Source: Desulfobulbaceae bacterium (GTDB lineage: Bacteria > Desulfobacterota > Desulfobulbia > Desulfobulbales > SURF-16). From it: a stretch of DNA of 7,152 nucleotides. The notes under the pieces were generated by a model. It saw nothing but the letters and a program-made list of their open reading frames with translations. It had not been told where the DNA came from and ran no database searches. A program made the translations under genes and the position numbers. The stretch spans positions 1 through 7,152 of the forward strand of contig JANTGB010000114.1 in the NCBI GenBank assembly GCA_024763115.1, given 5' to 3'. Shown piece by piece: positions 1-6,218 of this stretch; within the stretch, counting starts at the first letter, position 1; each line of letters starts with the position of its first letter.

Positions 1-39
1 ATGCTTCGAAGTCCCAAACGAACGAATCTAAGGCACTGG
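1..39 (+). repeat. Window-terminal direct repeat, copy 1 (39 bp)
   Basis: Bases 1-39 are identical to 7114-7152 in the same orientation. The repeat falls inside the palindromic element described at 1-95 and 7056-7152. It may mark two copies of a dispersed repeat at which an assembly broke, or the overlap of a circular contig. Confidence 0.95.
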
Positions 40-95
40 TAAACACTTACAGGACTGAAGGTTATCGTAAATTTTGTGCCCAGGTGAACGGTTAC
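1..95. mobile_element. Partial palindromic element (IS66-like, non-autonomous), right part
   Basis: Positions 1-50 are the second half of a long imperfect palindrome whose first half is seen at the other window end (7056-7152). They end in ctggtaaacacttac (36-50), the inverse of gtaagtgttcaccag (7056-7070) in 14 of 15 bases. A second end-like motif, gtgaacggttac, lies at 84-95, so the true terminus is probably 95. The element at 928-1166 has the same outer-plus-inner motif layout about 48 bp apart, and an attttg(c/t)gc string between the motifs. GTAA ends match what is known of IS66-family termini; no transposase is encoded. The left boundary lies outside the window, so its target duplication cannot be tested. 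Assignment to IS66 is inference. Confidence 0.6.
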
Positions 96-922
96 AATTC
101 AATAGTAATTTCGATTGGTTGGTGATCTGAACTTTTTACTTCCGGATGGCAGGCGGCTGAAATTACCTTAAGGTCTCTGGTGAACACGTGATCAAGTATC
201 CGTCCCAGATGGCGTGATCTGTTGTCAGGGGAAAGATCAAGCAGCTTCAGGCCTAAATTATCCGCCATTGCTTCCAGGCAGCAGGAGCGTTTAGGCAGCC
301 AGGTATTAAAATCCCCACCCATTATTATCGGTCCCTCATGTCCCGCCATTTCCATTTCCAGTTGCAGCATGTGGTTCTTGAATTTGTTTAGAGAAACGAA
401 ATTTATGCCGTGGACATTTAAAACCAGGAGATTTTTATAGCTGTTATTTGTTTTATAAATAGTGCCGATTGCCATTTTCGGGGTCTTGAGCAAGGGTTCC
501 CGATCAGGTGAACGAAGGAAGAAAACTTCGTTGGGGCGGGTGATTGAACCGGTCATTACTCCCGCAGACACCTTTTTTTTTCCTCGCTGGAATCCCTGGG
601 CCAGATCCCATTGAAAAAGACTTGTCTGGGCCAGAAGATTTTCCATGACCGGACGAAGATATGCCTCCTGGAGAAGAATAATATCCTTGTTGCTTACCAG
701 TGATATCAAATCATCGGCCCAGCCTTTTTTTTTGGCCTTGAACATGTTCCAGACCAGAATATTGACCCTTTTTTGTAGAAGTGGAGATGAGGCCCGGCCA
801 TAGGAGAGCAGTACCTTGTCTTCAGGAGGGATTTTATGGCCCAGAAGCTTTTTGGGGGAATGAGGCGACTGCCCCAGCCGATTCAGTTGTTTGAGAAAAG
901 CTGTCAATTGTCTGTTATTCAT
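92..922 (-). CDS. YafD-like endonuclease/exonuclease/phosphatase family protein
   Basis: This 276-residue protein belongs to the metal-dependent endonuclease/exonuclease/phosphatase fold and resembles the UPF0294 (YafD) group, whose members are about 260 residues and have no firmly assigned substrate. Visible family motifs are ILVWNMFK with N59, LLQEA with metal-binding E86, NVHGINF with H171, GGDFNTW with D204 and N206, LDHVF with D244, and SSDH with D266 and H267. The first 50 residues are not conserved, and no signal peptide or membrane segment is evident, so a cytosolic location is likely. The start at 922 is the only good one: before the upstream insertion, the in-frame sequence ran back to a stop without another ATG, GTG or TTG. 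No Shine-Dalgarno sequence precedes it. Both gene borders coincide with mobile elements: the start codon lies in a target duplication (920-927), and the TAA stop lies inside an element terminus (84-95). The C-terminus may therefore be slightly truncated. All catalytic residues are present. Confidence 0.88.
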   Translation of the reverse strand: MNNRQLTAFLKQLNRLGQSPHSPKKLLGHKIPPEDKVLLSYGRASSPLLQKRVNILVWNMFKAKKKGWADDLISLVSNKDIILLQEAYLRPVMENLLAQTSLFQWDLAQGFQRGKKKVSAGVMTGSITRPNEVFFLRSPDREPLLKTPKMAIGTIYKTNNSYKNLLVLNVHGINFVSLNKFKNHMLQLEMEMAGHEGPIIMGGDFNTWLPKRSCCLEAMADNLGLKLLDLSPDNRSRHLGRILDHVFTRDLKVISAACHPEVKSSDHQPIEITIEL

Positions 923-927
923 GGTTT
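920..927 (+). repeat. Target site duplication, left copy
   Basis: The sequence catggttt directly precedes the GTAA end of the 928-1166 element and recurs exactly at 1167-1174. Its first three bases are the complement of the YafD-like ATG. Removing the element and one copy restores an uninterrupted empty site. Confidence 0.9.
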
Positions 928-934
928 GTAACTA

Positions 935-963
935 CTCATAGGGTAATTGCCTAATGTGCGCAA
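935..963 (-). promoter_or_regulatory. Possible outward promoter of the MITE toward the YafD-like gene
   Basis: On the minus strand, TTGCGC (963-958) and TATGAG (940-935) are separated by 17 bp, giving 3 of 6 and 4 of 6 matches to sigma-70 boxes. Transcription would begin within a few bases of the ATG at 922, giving an almost leaderless message, which would fit the absence of a ribosome binding site. The match is weak. Confidence 0.2.
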
Positions 964-984
964 AATTCAGTATTCGTAACTGCT

Positions 985-1037
985 CGGAGTCTGCGCTTAC
1001 CTGCACCCTGCAGGTAAGCGACCAGCGGGAGACTCCG
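985..1037. repeat. Nested hairpin inside the MITE
   Basis: An inner perfect 12-bp stem with a ccc loop (994-1005 with 1009-1020) sits inside an outer 8-bp stem, cggagtct (985-992) with agactccg (1030-1037). The outer arm can alternatively pair with gactccg at 1133-1139, extending the 976-985/1157-1166 end pairing. Further small hairpins follow, for example gcacc/ggtgc near 1062-1077. Such folding is typical of palindromic mobile elements; a functional RNA is possible but not shown. Confidence 0.7.
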
Positions 1038-1166
1038 GGAGGTTTTCGTGATCAGGCCGGCACCGTTACTGGTGCTATGTTAGACAGGCTGCTCGCGGAG
1101 GTAGGCACCCTTAAAAACAGGGCGTAAACTTCGACTCCGAATATGCGGTACACTGTGAGCAGTTAC

Positions 1167-1174
1167 CATGGTTT
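1167..1174 (+). repeat. Target site duplication, right copy
   Basis: An exact repeat of catggttt (920-927), immediately after the gtgagcagttac terminus of the element. Confidence 0.9.
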
Positions 1175-1595
1175 TGTGCAGCGCTCCAGGTATTTTTTCA
1201 AGGCAGCTAAGAATATGTTATTTGAGTGATTGTGTACAGGAGAAAAACAGGGCATGACTCTGGATTATTTATCAGTTTGTATATATTGTAAGAAATAAAG
1301 AAAAATAATATCAGATTTAAGAGAATTATGGAGTCAAACCACTTTTTGTGGTATGTTTGATTCAAGCCATAACACAATAGTTGATGTTCTTGAAATTAAT
1401 TATAACCGAGAATATTTTCAGCGTGATCCATCCTGGGCAATTTTATCATAAGTTTTTTAGTTTCTTTTTTTTCACTCTGACTGTTCCCGGTTTTTTTATA
1501 TTTTATGAGAGGAAGCGTCTGTAAACAGACCCGGTTATATTGGCTTCAAGAATGTTTTCTATGGTGTTCCCATTAATCTAATATGGAGGACATGT
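1175..1595. other. AT-rich intergenic stretch without a convincing gene
   Basis: I see no conserved coding sequence here on either strand; the only frames are very short (for example 14 codons at 1254-1298). A hairpin lies at 1331-1363, with a 9-bp outer stem gagtcaaac/gtttgattc that includes one G-U pair, and an inner cac/gtg. It has no following T-run. Several T-tracts lie around 1453-1500, and cccggtt occurs twice (near 1486 and 1530). The ancestral promoter of the YafD-like gene and the promoter of the hibernation factor should both lie in this region, but no site stands out. The hibernation factor has a strong ribosome binding site, GGAGGA, at 1585-1590. Confidence 0.6.
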
Positions 1596-2129
1596 ATGGA
1601 ACTGAAAGTTGAAGGTCGCAATCTTGAAATAAGAAATTCCTGGCAGGAAAAAATTCAGGAGGAGAAGGAAAGGCTGGTTCGGCATCATCCCGGCCTGGTA
1701 CTGAACCTGAGGGTCAGCATTGAGGAGACGTCGCATCAGAAGCAGGGCGGTTACAAGGTTAAACTTGTTGTCGGGGTACCCAATGATACGATAGTTGTCC
1801 GCAGAAAGGGTGAGGTAGTACGTTCTCTTTTAACTGATGCTTTTGATACGCTTGGACTTCAACTTAAAGAATTACAGCGCAAAAGACGGCAGACTGCAAA
1901 AGTAGTAGAGGGCCATGCTGCCGGGGCTCCATTGCAGGGAGTGGTGAAAAGCGTGTCTCCTTTCGAGTCTTATGGTTTTATTACCACTATGGATGGCCGT
2001 GATATATATTTTCATGAAAATTCCTTAAAGGGAATCAAACTTGATAAGCTGTCCGAGGGAGATGAAGTCAGGTTTGCTGAAACAGATGGTCTCAAGGGGC
2101 CTCAGGCAACCTGGGTGAAAGCTGTTTAA
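1596..2129 (+). CDS. HPF/RaiA-family ribosome hibernation factor with C-terminal cold-shock domain
   Basis: This 177-residue cytosolic protein has two parts. Residues 1-100 resemble the HPF/RaiA (sigma-54 modulation, S30EA) domain, which binds the decoding centre of the 30S subunit and silences ribosomes in slow growth: a short beta-alpha-beta start, a basic strand VVRRKG at 67-72, and a helix ending in a basic run near 91-100. After a linker, residues 113-177 form a cold-shock/OB fold with an RNP1-like YGFIT (126-130) and an RNP2-like DIYFH (136-140). Classical long HPF proteins carry a ribosome-dimerisation domain here instead. The cold-shock tail suggests added single-stranded RNA contact. 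The start is set by GGAGGA at 1585-1590, five bases upstream. The gene is followed by a strong terminator. Family assignment is firm; the role of the tail is inference. Confidence 0.88.
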   Translation: MELKVEGRNLEIRNSWQEKIQEEKERLVRHHPGLVLNLRVSIEETSHQKQGGYKVKLVVGVPNDTIVVRRKGEVVRSLLTDAFDTLGLQLKELQRKRRQTAKVVEGHAAGAPLQGVVKSVSPFESYGFITTMDGRDIYFHENSLKGIKLDKLSEGDEVRFAETDGLKGPQATWVKAV

Positions 2130-2153
2130 ATTATTTAATCAGTAATTATTTAT

Positions 2154-2188
2154 GGGCTTATTCTGTTCAGGATAAGCCCTTTTTTTTT
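2154..2188 (+). terminator. Rho-independent terminator between the hibernation factor and nadA
   Basis: An 8-bp stem, gggcttat (2154-2161) with ataagccc (2172-2179), is followed directly by nine T (2180-2188). It lies 25 bp after the hibernation-factor stop codon and ends 15 bp before the nadA ATG. Termination of the upstream message is its obvious role. Its closeness to the nadA ribosome binding site means it must also lie in, or just before, the nadA leader. Confidence 0.9.
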
Positions 2189-2203
2189 ACCGGAGTAAAT
2201 AAA

Positions 2204-3265
2204 ATGTGTGAAACAACTAATGCCGAGGAAGAAATTTTTGCCGGTATAACGGCCCGGAAAAGAGAATTAGGCGAGAAAATGCTTATTCTCGGTCATCATT
2301 ATCAGCATGAAGATGTGTTTCAGTTTGCCGACATGACCGGTGATTCCCTGAAGCTTTCCGCTGAGGCGGCCAAGGCCGGCAAGGCCCGTTATATTGTTTT
2401 CTGCGGGGTTTATTTTATGGCGGAAGCCGCTGATATTCTTACTTCTGATAAGCAGATTGTCTTAATGCCGGATCTTGCAGCCGGTTGTCCCATGGCTGAT
2501 ATGGCCGTCCCTGACGAGGTGGAAAGAGCCTGGCAGGAGCTTAATGCTGTTACGGCGGCGGAAATTGTTCCGGTTACTTATGTGAATTCATCGGCCCGGA
2601 TTAAAGCCTTTGTCGGTGAGAGGGGAGGTTCGGTCTGTACCTCATCTAATGGGGAACGGGTGTTGAATTGGGCTCTGGAAAAAGGCGATAAGGTTTTTTT
2701 CTTTCCTGATGAACATCTGGGGCGAAATTCCGCCAGGGCACTGAGATTAAATGATGAAGAGGTTGTTCTCTGGCAGCGAGGCAGCCCCCTGGGCGGAAAC
2801 AGTGAAGAGCAGCTCGCTGCGGCCCGGGTAATTTTATGGAACGGTTTCTGCCATGTTCACATGGAGTTTTCCGCTGCTCAAGTCAGGAGCCGGCGGCAAA
2901 AGGTGCCGGGAATAAAAATTATCATTCATCCCGAGAGTAGAAGTGAGGCGGTGCGGGAGGCTGATTACTACGGTTCCACTGAAGGCATCATTGCAGCGGT
3001 GGAAAAATCTCCCCCAGGCTCTGTCTGGGCAATCGGCACTGAGGCAAATCTTGTTAAACGACTAAGGCGGCAGCATACTGACAAGCAGATTTATCTCTTG
3101 GCTGATTCGGAGTGTCTATGCCCGGATATGGCGGATATTACTCCGGAAAAATTACTTTTGGTGCTGGATAATCTGGCTGAAGGAAAAATCGTAAACCAGG
3201 TTAAAGTACCTGATGATATAGCGCTAAAGGCCAGACTGGCCCTGGATAGAATGCTTAAGATTTAA
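2204..3265 (+). CDS. nadA: Quinolinate synthase NadA
   Basis: NadA condenses iminoaspartate with dihydroxyacetone phosphate to quinolinate, the second step of de novo NAD synthesis, using a [4Fe-4S] cluster in the cytosol. The 353-residue length is usual for the family. The three cluster cysteines are recognisable: C67 in VFCGVYFMAE, C145 in GSVCTSSNG and C306 in ECLCPDM. Other signatures are HHYQHEDV (31-38), ADMTGDSLKLS (42-52), PDLAAGCPMAD (89-99), NSSARIKA (128-135), PDEHLGRN (168-175), HVHMEF (217-222), IHPES (241-245) and YYGSTEGI (255-262). The ribosome binding site cggag (2191-2195) stands nine bases from the ATG. nadB and nadC are not in the window. No promoter fits between the terminator at 2154-2188 and the start, so expression depends on readthrough or on a promoter inside or just after the hibernation-factor gene. 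Confidence 0.97.
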   Translation: MCETTNAEEEIFAGITARKRELGEKMLILGHHYQHEDVFQFADMTGDSLKLSAEAAKAGKARYIVFCGVYFMAEAADILTSDKQIVLMPDLAAGCPMADMAVPDEVERAWQELNAVTAAEIVPVTYVNSSARIKAFVGERGGSVCTSSNGERVLNWALEKGDKVFFFPDEHLGRNSARALRLNDEEVVLWQRGSPLGGNSEEQLAAARVILWNGFCHVHMEFSAAQVRSRRQKVPGIKIIIHPESRSEAVREADYYGSTEGIIAAVEKSPPGSVWAIGTEANLVKRLRRQHTDKQIYLLADSECLCPDMADITPEKLLLVLDNLAEGKIVNQVKVPDDIALKARLALDRMLKI

Positions 3266-3269
3266 TTAT

Positions 3270-3926
3270 TTAAGTCTTAATTCCCTTAACGCTGACAAAT
3301 TCTCTGTCCGGCAGGATCAGACAGGTCAGGTTGCCGCCATAAACCGCGCCGGTATCAATTCCGATTTTGTTTGATGTGACCAATGGTGTTTTCCGGTCAG
3401 AGTGACCGAAGACAACTGTTTTGCCGAAATCATATTCGGAATTAACAAATCTTTCCCGGCTCCATAAACACCATTTAGTTGACTGTCGGCTGAGTTTAAC
3501 GCCCGGCTGCAGTCCGGCATGAACGTATATATAATTTTTATCTTCCCAGTAAGTGTCCAGACTGGCAAAGAACGCTAAATGATCGGCAGGGATAAAATCA
3601 GCCGGGTTGTCGGTGAAGGGCGGACTCATCCCATAACTTTGCAGGGTTTCCTGACCGCCGTTATTGAGAAAAATGTCCCGGCCCCGGCCTTTAATGAATT
3701 CCAGCAACATCTCTTCATGATTGCCCATCAGGGTAATTGTCCGGGGTAATTCTCTGGTTAGACTGATTATCTCGGCTACCACTTCCTTTGATTGCGGCCC
3801 CCGATCAATATAATCCCCCAGAAAAATCAGCCTGTCGGTTAAAGGATCAGGCTTTATATAGTCAAGCAGCTCCAGCAGGGAATGATAACAGCCATGAATG
3901 TCACTGAGGACAAATGTCTTACTCAT
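3270..3926 (-). CDS. PPP-type metallophosphoesterase (serine/threonine phosphatase-like)
   Basis: This 218-residue protein shows the complete metal-binding motif set of the calcineurin-like phosphoesterases, in the arrangement of bacterial PrpA/PrpE or ApaH-like phosphatases: SDIHG (D9, H11), GDYIDRG (D38, R42), GNHE (N69, H70), VHAG (H136) and FGHS (H175), then IDTGAVYGG (190-198), typical of the C-terminal part. It has no signal peptide, so it should act in the cytosol on a phosphoprotein or a nucleotide; the substrate cannot be told from sequence. Its ATG follows the stop codon of the TPR lipoprotein gene after 3 bp and lacks a Shine-Dalgarno sequence, so it is probably co-transcribed and translationally coupled with it. 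It converges on nadA, with 4 bp between the two stop codons. Confidence 0.92.
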   Translation of the reverse strand: MSKTFVLSDIHGCYHSLLELLDYIKPDPLTDRLIFLGDYIDRGPQSKEVVAEIISLTRELPRTITLMGNHEEMLLEFIKGRGRDIFLNNGGQETLQSYGMSPPFTDNPADFIPADHLAFFASLDTYWEDKNYIYVHAGLQPGVKLSRQSTKWCLWSRERFVNSEYDFGKTVVFGHSDRKTPLVTSNKIGIDTGAVYGGNLTCLILPDREFVSVKGIKT

Positions 3927-3929
3927 ACG

Positions 3930-6218
3930 TTACTGTTTTTTTGTCCATTCTTTCAGGAGATTTTCCGCATTACGACGTTCCGGAAAGTCAGCAGTCTGGG
4001 ACAGAGCCCGGCCCAGTTCGGTAATGGCCTGTTCCGTCGCTCCCTGCCGATAGAGGGTCAGGGCCAGATGATAACGGATTGTCGGCTGGTTCGGCAGAGT
4101 GTTTAATGCCTGTTTGAACTGGGTATTTGCCAGGCTGTATGCTTTACGTTTGTAATGGATAAATCCCAGGGTGTCGCTTATATTGGGATCATCAGGATAT
4201 TTCTCCTTGGCCAGCAGGGCAAGACGCAGGGCCTCGCCAAGGTCGGGATTTTCTTCCACGGCAAGCAGCCAGGCAAGATTATTGGCGGCCGGAGCAAACT
4301 GATTGTCAAGTTCCAGGATTTTTTTGTAGGTAGCTGTTGCTCCGGCTGTATCATTACTTTGCTCCTGCAGGGTGCCGAGTCCCATATAGGCTTGTATGGA
4401 ACCAGGATGTTGTTTCAGCAGTTCCCTGTATTCCGCCATTGCCTCCCTGGTTTTGCCGGTTCTTTCCATTATCCGGGCCAGCATAATATAAGTTTGAGGA
4501 TTTTCAGGAACCTGCTGCTGAACCTTGCGAAAATAATCAGCGGCTTCATCATAGATTTTTGTCTGATATAACAGGTTAGCAAGGAGCAGCTGATGGCCGA
4601 TGGCTTCAGGAGCTTTTTTTAACTGGCGGCGGACAACGGCAACAGCCTGATCGATTTTTTTATCACGGCTGTAGATTGAGGCCAGGACGGCCAGGGCCGG
4701 AGTGTAGCCTGGTTTTATAGTTAAAATCTTCTCAAGCAGTTTGACGGCCTCCGGCTGTTCTTTCAAGGCAAGATGGGCCAGGGCCAGATTGCGGAGAATT
4801 TCAATGTTTTCCGGCAGGACTTCCTGCATTTTGTTGAACAGTTTCAGGGCTTTTTCCGGCTCGTTATCATATAGCAGGCTCTGGCCCAGGATTATGGCGG
4901 CTCGCACATTGTGCGGCATAATTTTCAAGGCATTGGCTGCTTCACGACGTGCATTGTCAAAGTCGGCTTTGCGGAGATAATGATAAGCAAGCAGGGCATG
5001 GGCCGGAGAATTATTTTTGTTAAATTTCAGTGATTCGCTGACTGCCTTAAATGACAGTTCCTGATCTCCCATATTAAGATGGGCCAGGGCCTTCCGGTAA
5101 TAGGCTTCAGCCCAGCGGGGCTGTTCTTTAATTAACTGGTCGAGATTTTCCAGGGCCCGGCTGTTTTTGCCGTCTTTTATCAGCAGCTTGGCCTGAACCA
5201 GCCTGGCCATGGCATTTTTACTGTTAGCAGCCAGAATTTCTTTTACTTCCCTGTCTGCCAGATCATATTTTCTCTGCTCAAAATGAAAATCAGCCCGCAT
5301 TGCCTTGACATCCAGGGGATCTTCAGCTTTATCTATGGCATTTTTAAAAGATTTTTCCACCAAGTCATATTTGCCCTGTTTTTTGTAAAAATCTGCAAGC
5401 ATAAGGTCATAGCGGGGGTTGTCGGGCTCAATTGCCATAGCGGCCTGTAGATGTTTGACAACCTTATCCAGTTCGCCTTTTTGTTGGTAAAATGAAGCCA
5501 GGTCAAGATTGGGCCGGGGAGAGTCGGGAAAGAGGGGGAGCATGGCCAGTAACTGCTCTTCCGCCTTGTCCTGTTTGTTTCGGCTCATGTAAAAGGCAAC
5601 CAGCATCTGATGGTTGGCCGGCTTATTGTTGTTCAGTTCCAGGGCCTTAAGCAGATATTTTTCCGCTTCATCAGGCTGTTTTTTTGCAGAGGCGATTTTG
5701 GCTTTTATCAGGTAAAATCGATCTATATCGTTTTTAAGGGCCAGGGCTTTGTTAATTGCCTCCTCAGCCTTATCTGGATTTTTGTCGACAAGTTCCAGGT
5801 TGGCCAGCAGGGCCAACCCCTCAACATGCTGGGGATTTCGGCTTAATAATTTGTCTATCTTGGCTCTGCTGTCACTAAATTGTCTGCCGAGAAAGAGCAT
5901 TTCCGCTGTTTTTATCAGGGCATCGCTGTTGTCGGGATCCAGGGTCGCGGCCCGTTCAAGCTCCTTGAAGGCATTTTTGGCTTCTCCTGTTTTCAGGTAG
6001 GCCAGGCCCAGTTGATAGCGGGCTGCGGCAAATTTGGGATCGATCTGTACGGCGTTGCGTAGTTCAATGATTGCTGCCTTAATATTATCCTGTTGAATAT
6101 ATTCCAGGGCTTTTTGATAATAAGCCTCTTTTTTTTCTTCAGGACTTGAGCAGCCGGTCAGGCAGAAAGGTAATATTACAAATAACAGAAACAGAGGGAT
6201 AAATTTTGTTTTAGACAT
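3930..6218 (-). CDS. prsT: TPR-repeat lipoprotein, PrsT-like (PEP-CTERM/exosortase EPS system)
   Basis: The protein is 762 residues from the chosen start. It begins with a short basic N-terminus, a hydrophobic stretch and a lipobox LTGC (20-23), so C23 should be lipidated and the protein anchored in the envelope. Tandem tetratricopeptide repeats fill almost all of the rest, with recurrent A-x-x-x-L-G and AL-x-L-x-P-x-x patterns about every 34 residues. The end (NNLAWLLA, then DTLGFIHY, IRYHLALTLYRQG and FPERRNAENLL) matches the C-terminal pattern known for PrsT, the TPR lipoprotein of exosortase/PEP-CTERM exopolysaccharide loci, which is usually somewhat longer. I chose the ATG at 6218 because GGAG (6224-6227) lies five bases upstream and the lipoprotein signal begins there; an ATG at 6263 would add 15 unlikely residues. 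The neighbouring divergent export gene supports the role, probably in polymer assembly or secretion. The symbol rests on family resemblance. Confidence 0.85.
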   Translation of the reverse strand: MSKTKFIPLFLLFVILPFCLTGCSSPEEKKEAYYQKALEYIQQDNIKAAIIELRNAVQIDPKFAAARYQLGLAYLKTGEAKNAFKELERAATLDPDNSDALIKTAEMLFLGRQFSDSRAKIDKLLSRNPQHVEGLALLANLELVDKNPDKAEEAINKALALKNDIDRFYLIKAKIASAKKQPDEAEKYLLKALELNNNKPANHQMLVAFYMSRNKQDKAEEQLLAMLPLFPDSPRPNLDLASFYQQKGELDKVVKHLQAAMAIEPDNPRYDLMLADFYKKQGKYDLVEKSFKNAIDKAEDPLDVKAMRADFHFEQRKYDLADREVKEILAANSKNAMARLVQAKLLIKDGKNSRALENLDQLIKEQPRWAEAYYRKALAHLNMGDQELSFKAVSESLKFNKNNSPAHALLAYHYLRKADFDNARREAANALKIMPHNVRAAIILGQSLLYDNEPEKALKLFNKMQEVLPENIEILRNLALAHLALKEQPEAVKLLEKILTIKPGYTPALAVLASIYSRDKKIDQAVAVVRRQLKKAPEAIGHQLLLANLLYQTKIYDEAADYFRKVQQQVPENPQTYIMLARIMERTGKTREAMAEYRELLKQHPGSIQAYMGLGTLQEQSNDTAGATATYKKILELDNQFAPAANNLAWLLAVEENPDLGEALRLALLAKEKYPDDPNISDTLGFIHYKRKAYSLANTQFKQALNTLPNQPTIRYHLALTLYRQGATEQAITELGRALSQTADFPERRNAENLLKEWTKKQ

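Larger units (their letters stand above)
928..1166. mobile_element. 239-bp MITE-like element, IS66-type ends, with 8-bp target duplication
   Basis: The left end gtaactactcatag (928-941) is the inverse of the right end ctgtgagcagttac (1153-1166) in 12 of 14 bases. Both borders carry the same 8-bp duplication, catggttt (920-927 and 1167-1174). A second inner copy of the end motif, gtaactgctc (976-985), pairs perfectly with 1157-1166. There is no open reading frame for a transposase, so the element must have been moved in trans. GTAA termini and 8-bp duplications are established properties of IS66-family elements, and I infer that parentage. The interior is highly structured (see 985-1037). It sits 5 bp upstream of the YafD-like start codon and separates that gene from its ancestral upstream region. 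A possible outward minus-strand promoter lies within it (935-963). Confidence 0.85.

Noticed and set aside
1..50. Integron attC site at the window ends
   Set aside because: The long palindrome suggested an attC site, but the core motifs RYYYAAC and GTTRRRY are not found at the required places, and no integrase or cassette array is present.
177..190. ctggtgaacacgtg, resembling the element end motif
   Set aside because: It lies in the conserved LDHVFTRD coding segment of the YafD-like gene, has no partner and no duplication, so the resemblance is probably chance.
928..1166. Group II intron or retron RNA
   Set aside because: The fold and a gtgcg string prompted the idea, but there is no domain V, no reverse transcriptase, and the 8-bp target duplication with inverted ends indicates DNA transposition.
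1254..1298. A 14-codon frame (start atgactctgg) with a CxxC-like end, and a 29-codon frame starting at 1168
   Set aside because: Both are very short, lack a well-spaced ribosome binding site and show no recognisable similarity; the second begins inside the target duplication. Chance frames are expected in this stretch.
3255..3280. AT-rich palindrome spanning the converging stop codons of nadA and the phosphoesterase gene
   Set aside because: About ten A-T-rich pairs with a bulge and no T-run on either strand; too weak to call a bidirectional terminator.
3326..5846. Open frames antisense to, or in other frames of, the phosphoesterase and TPR genes
   Set aside because: They overlap well-supported genes, lack ribosome binding sites and show no family motifs; they are by-products of the real reading frames.
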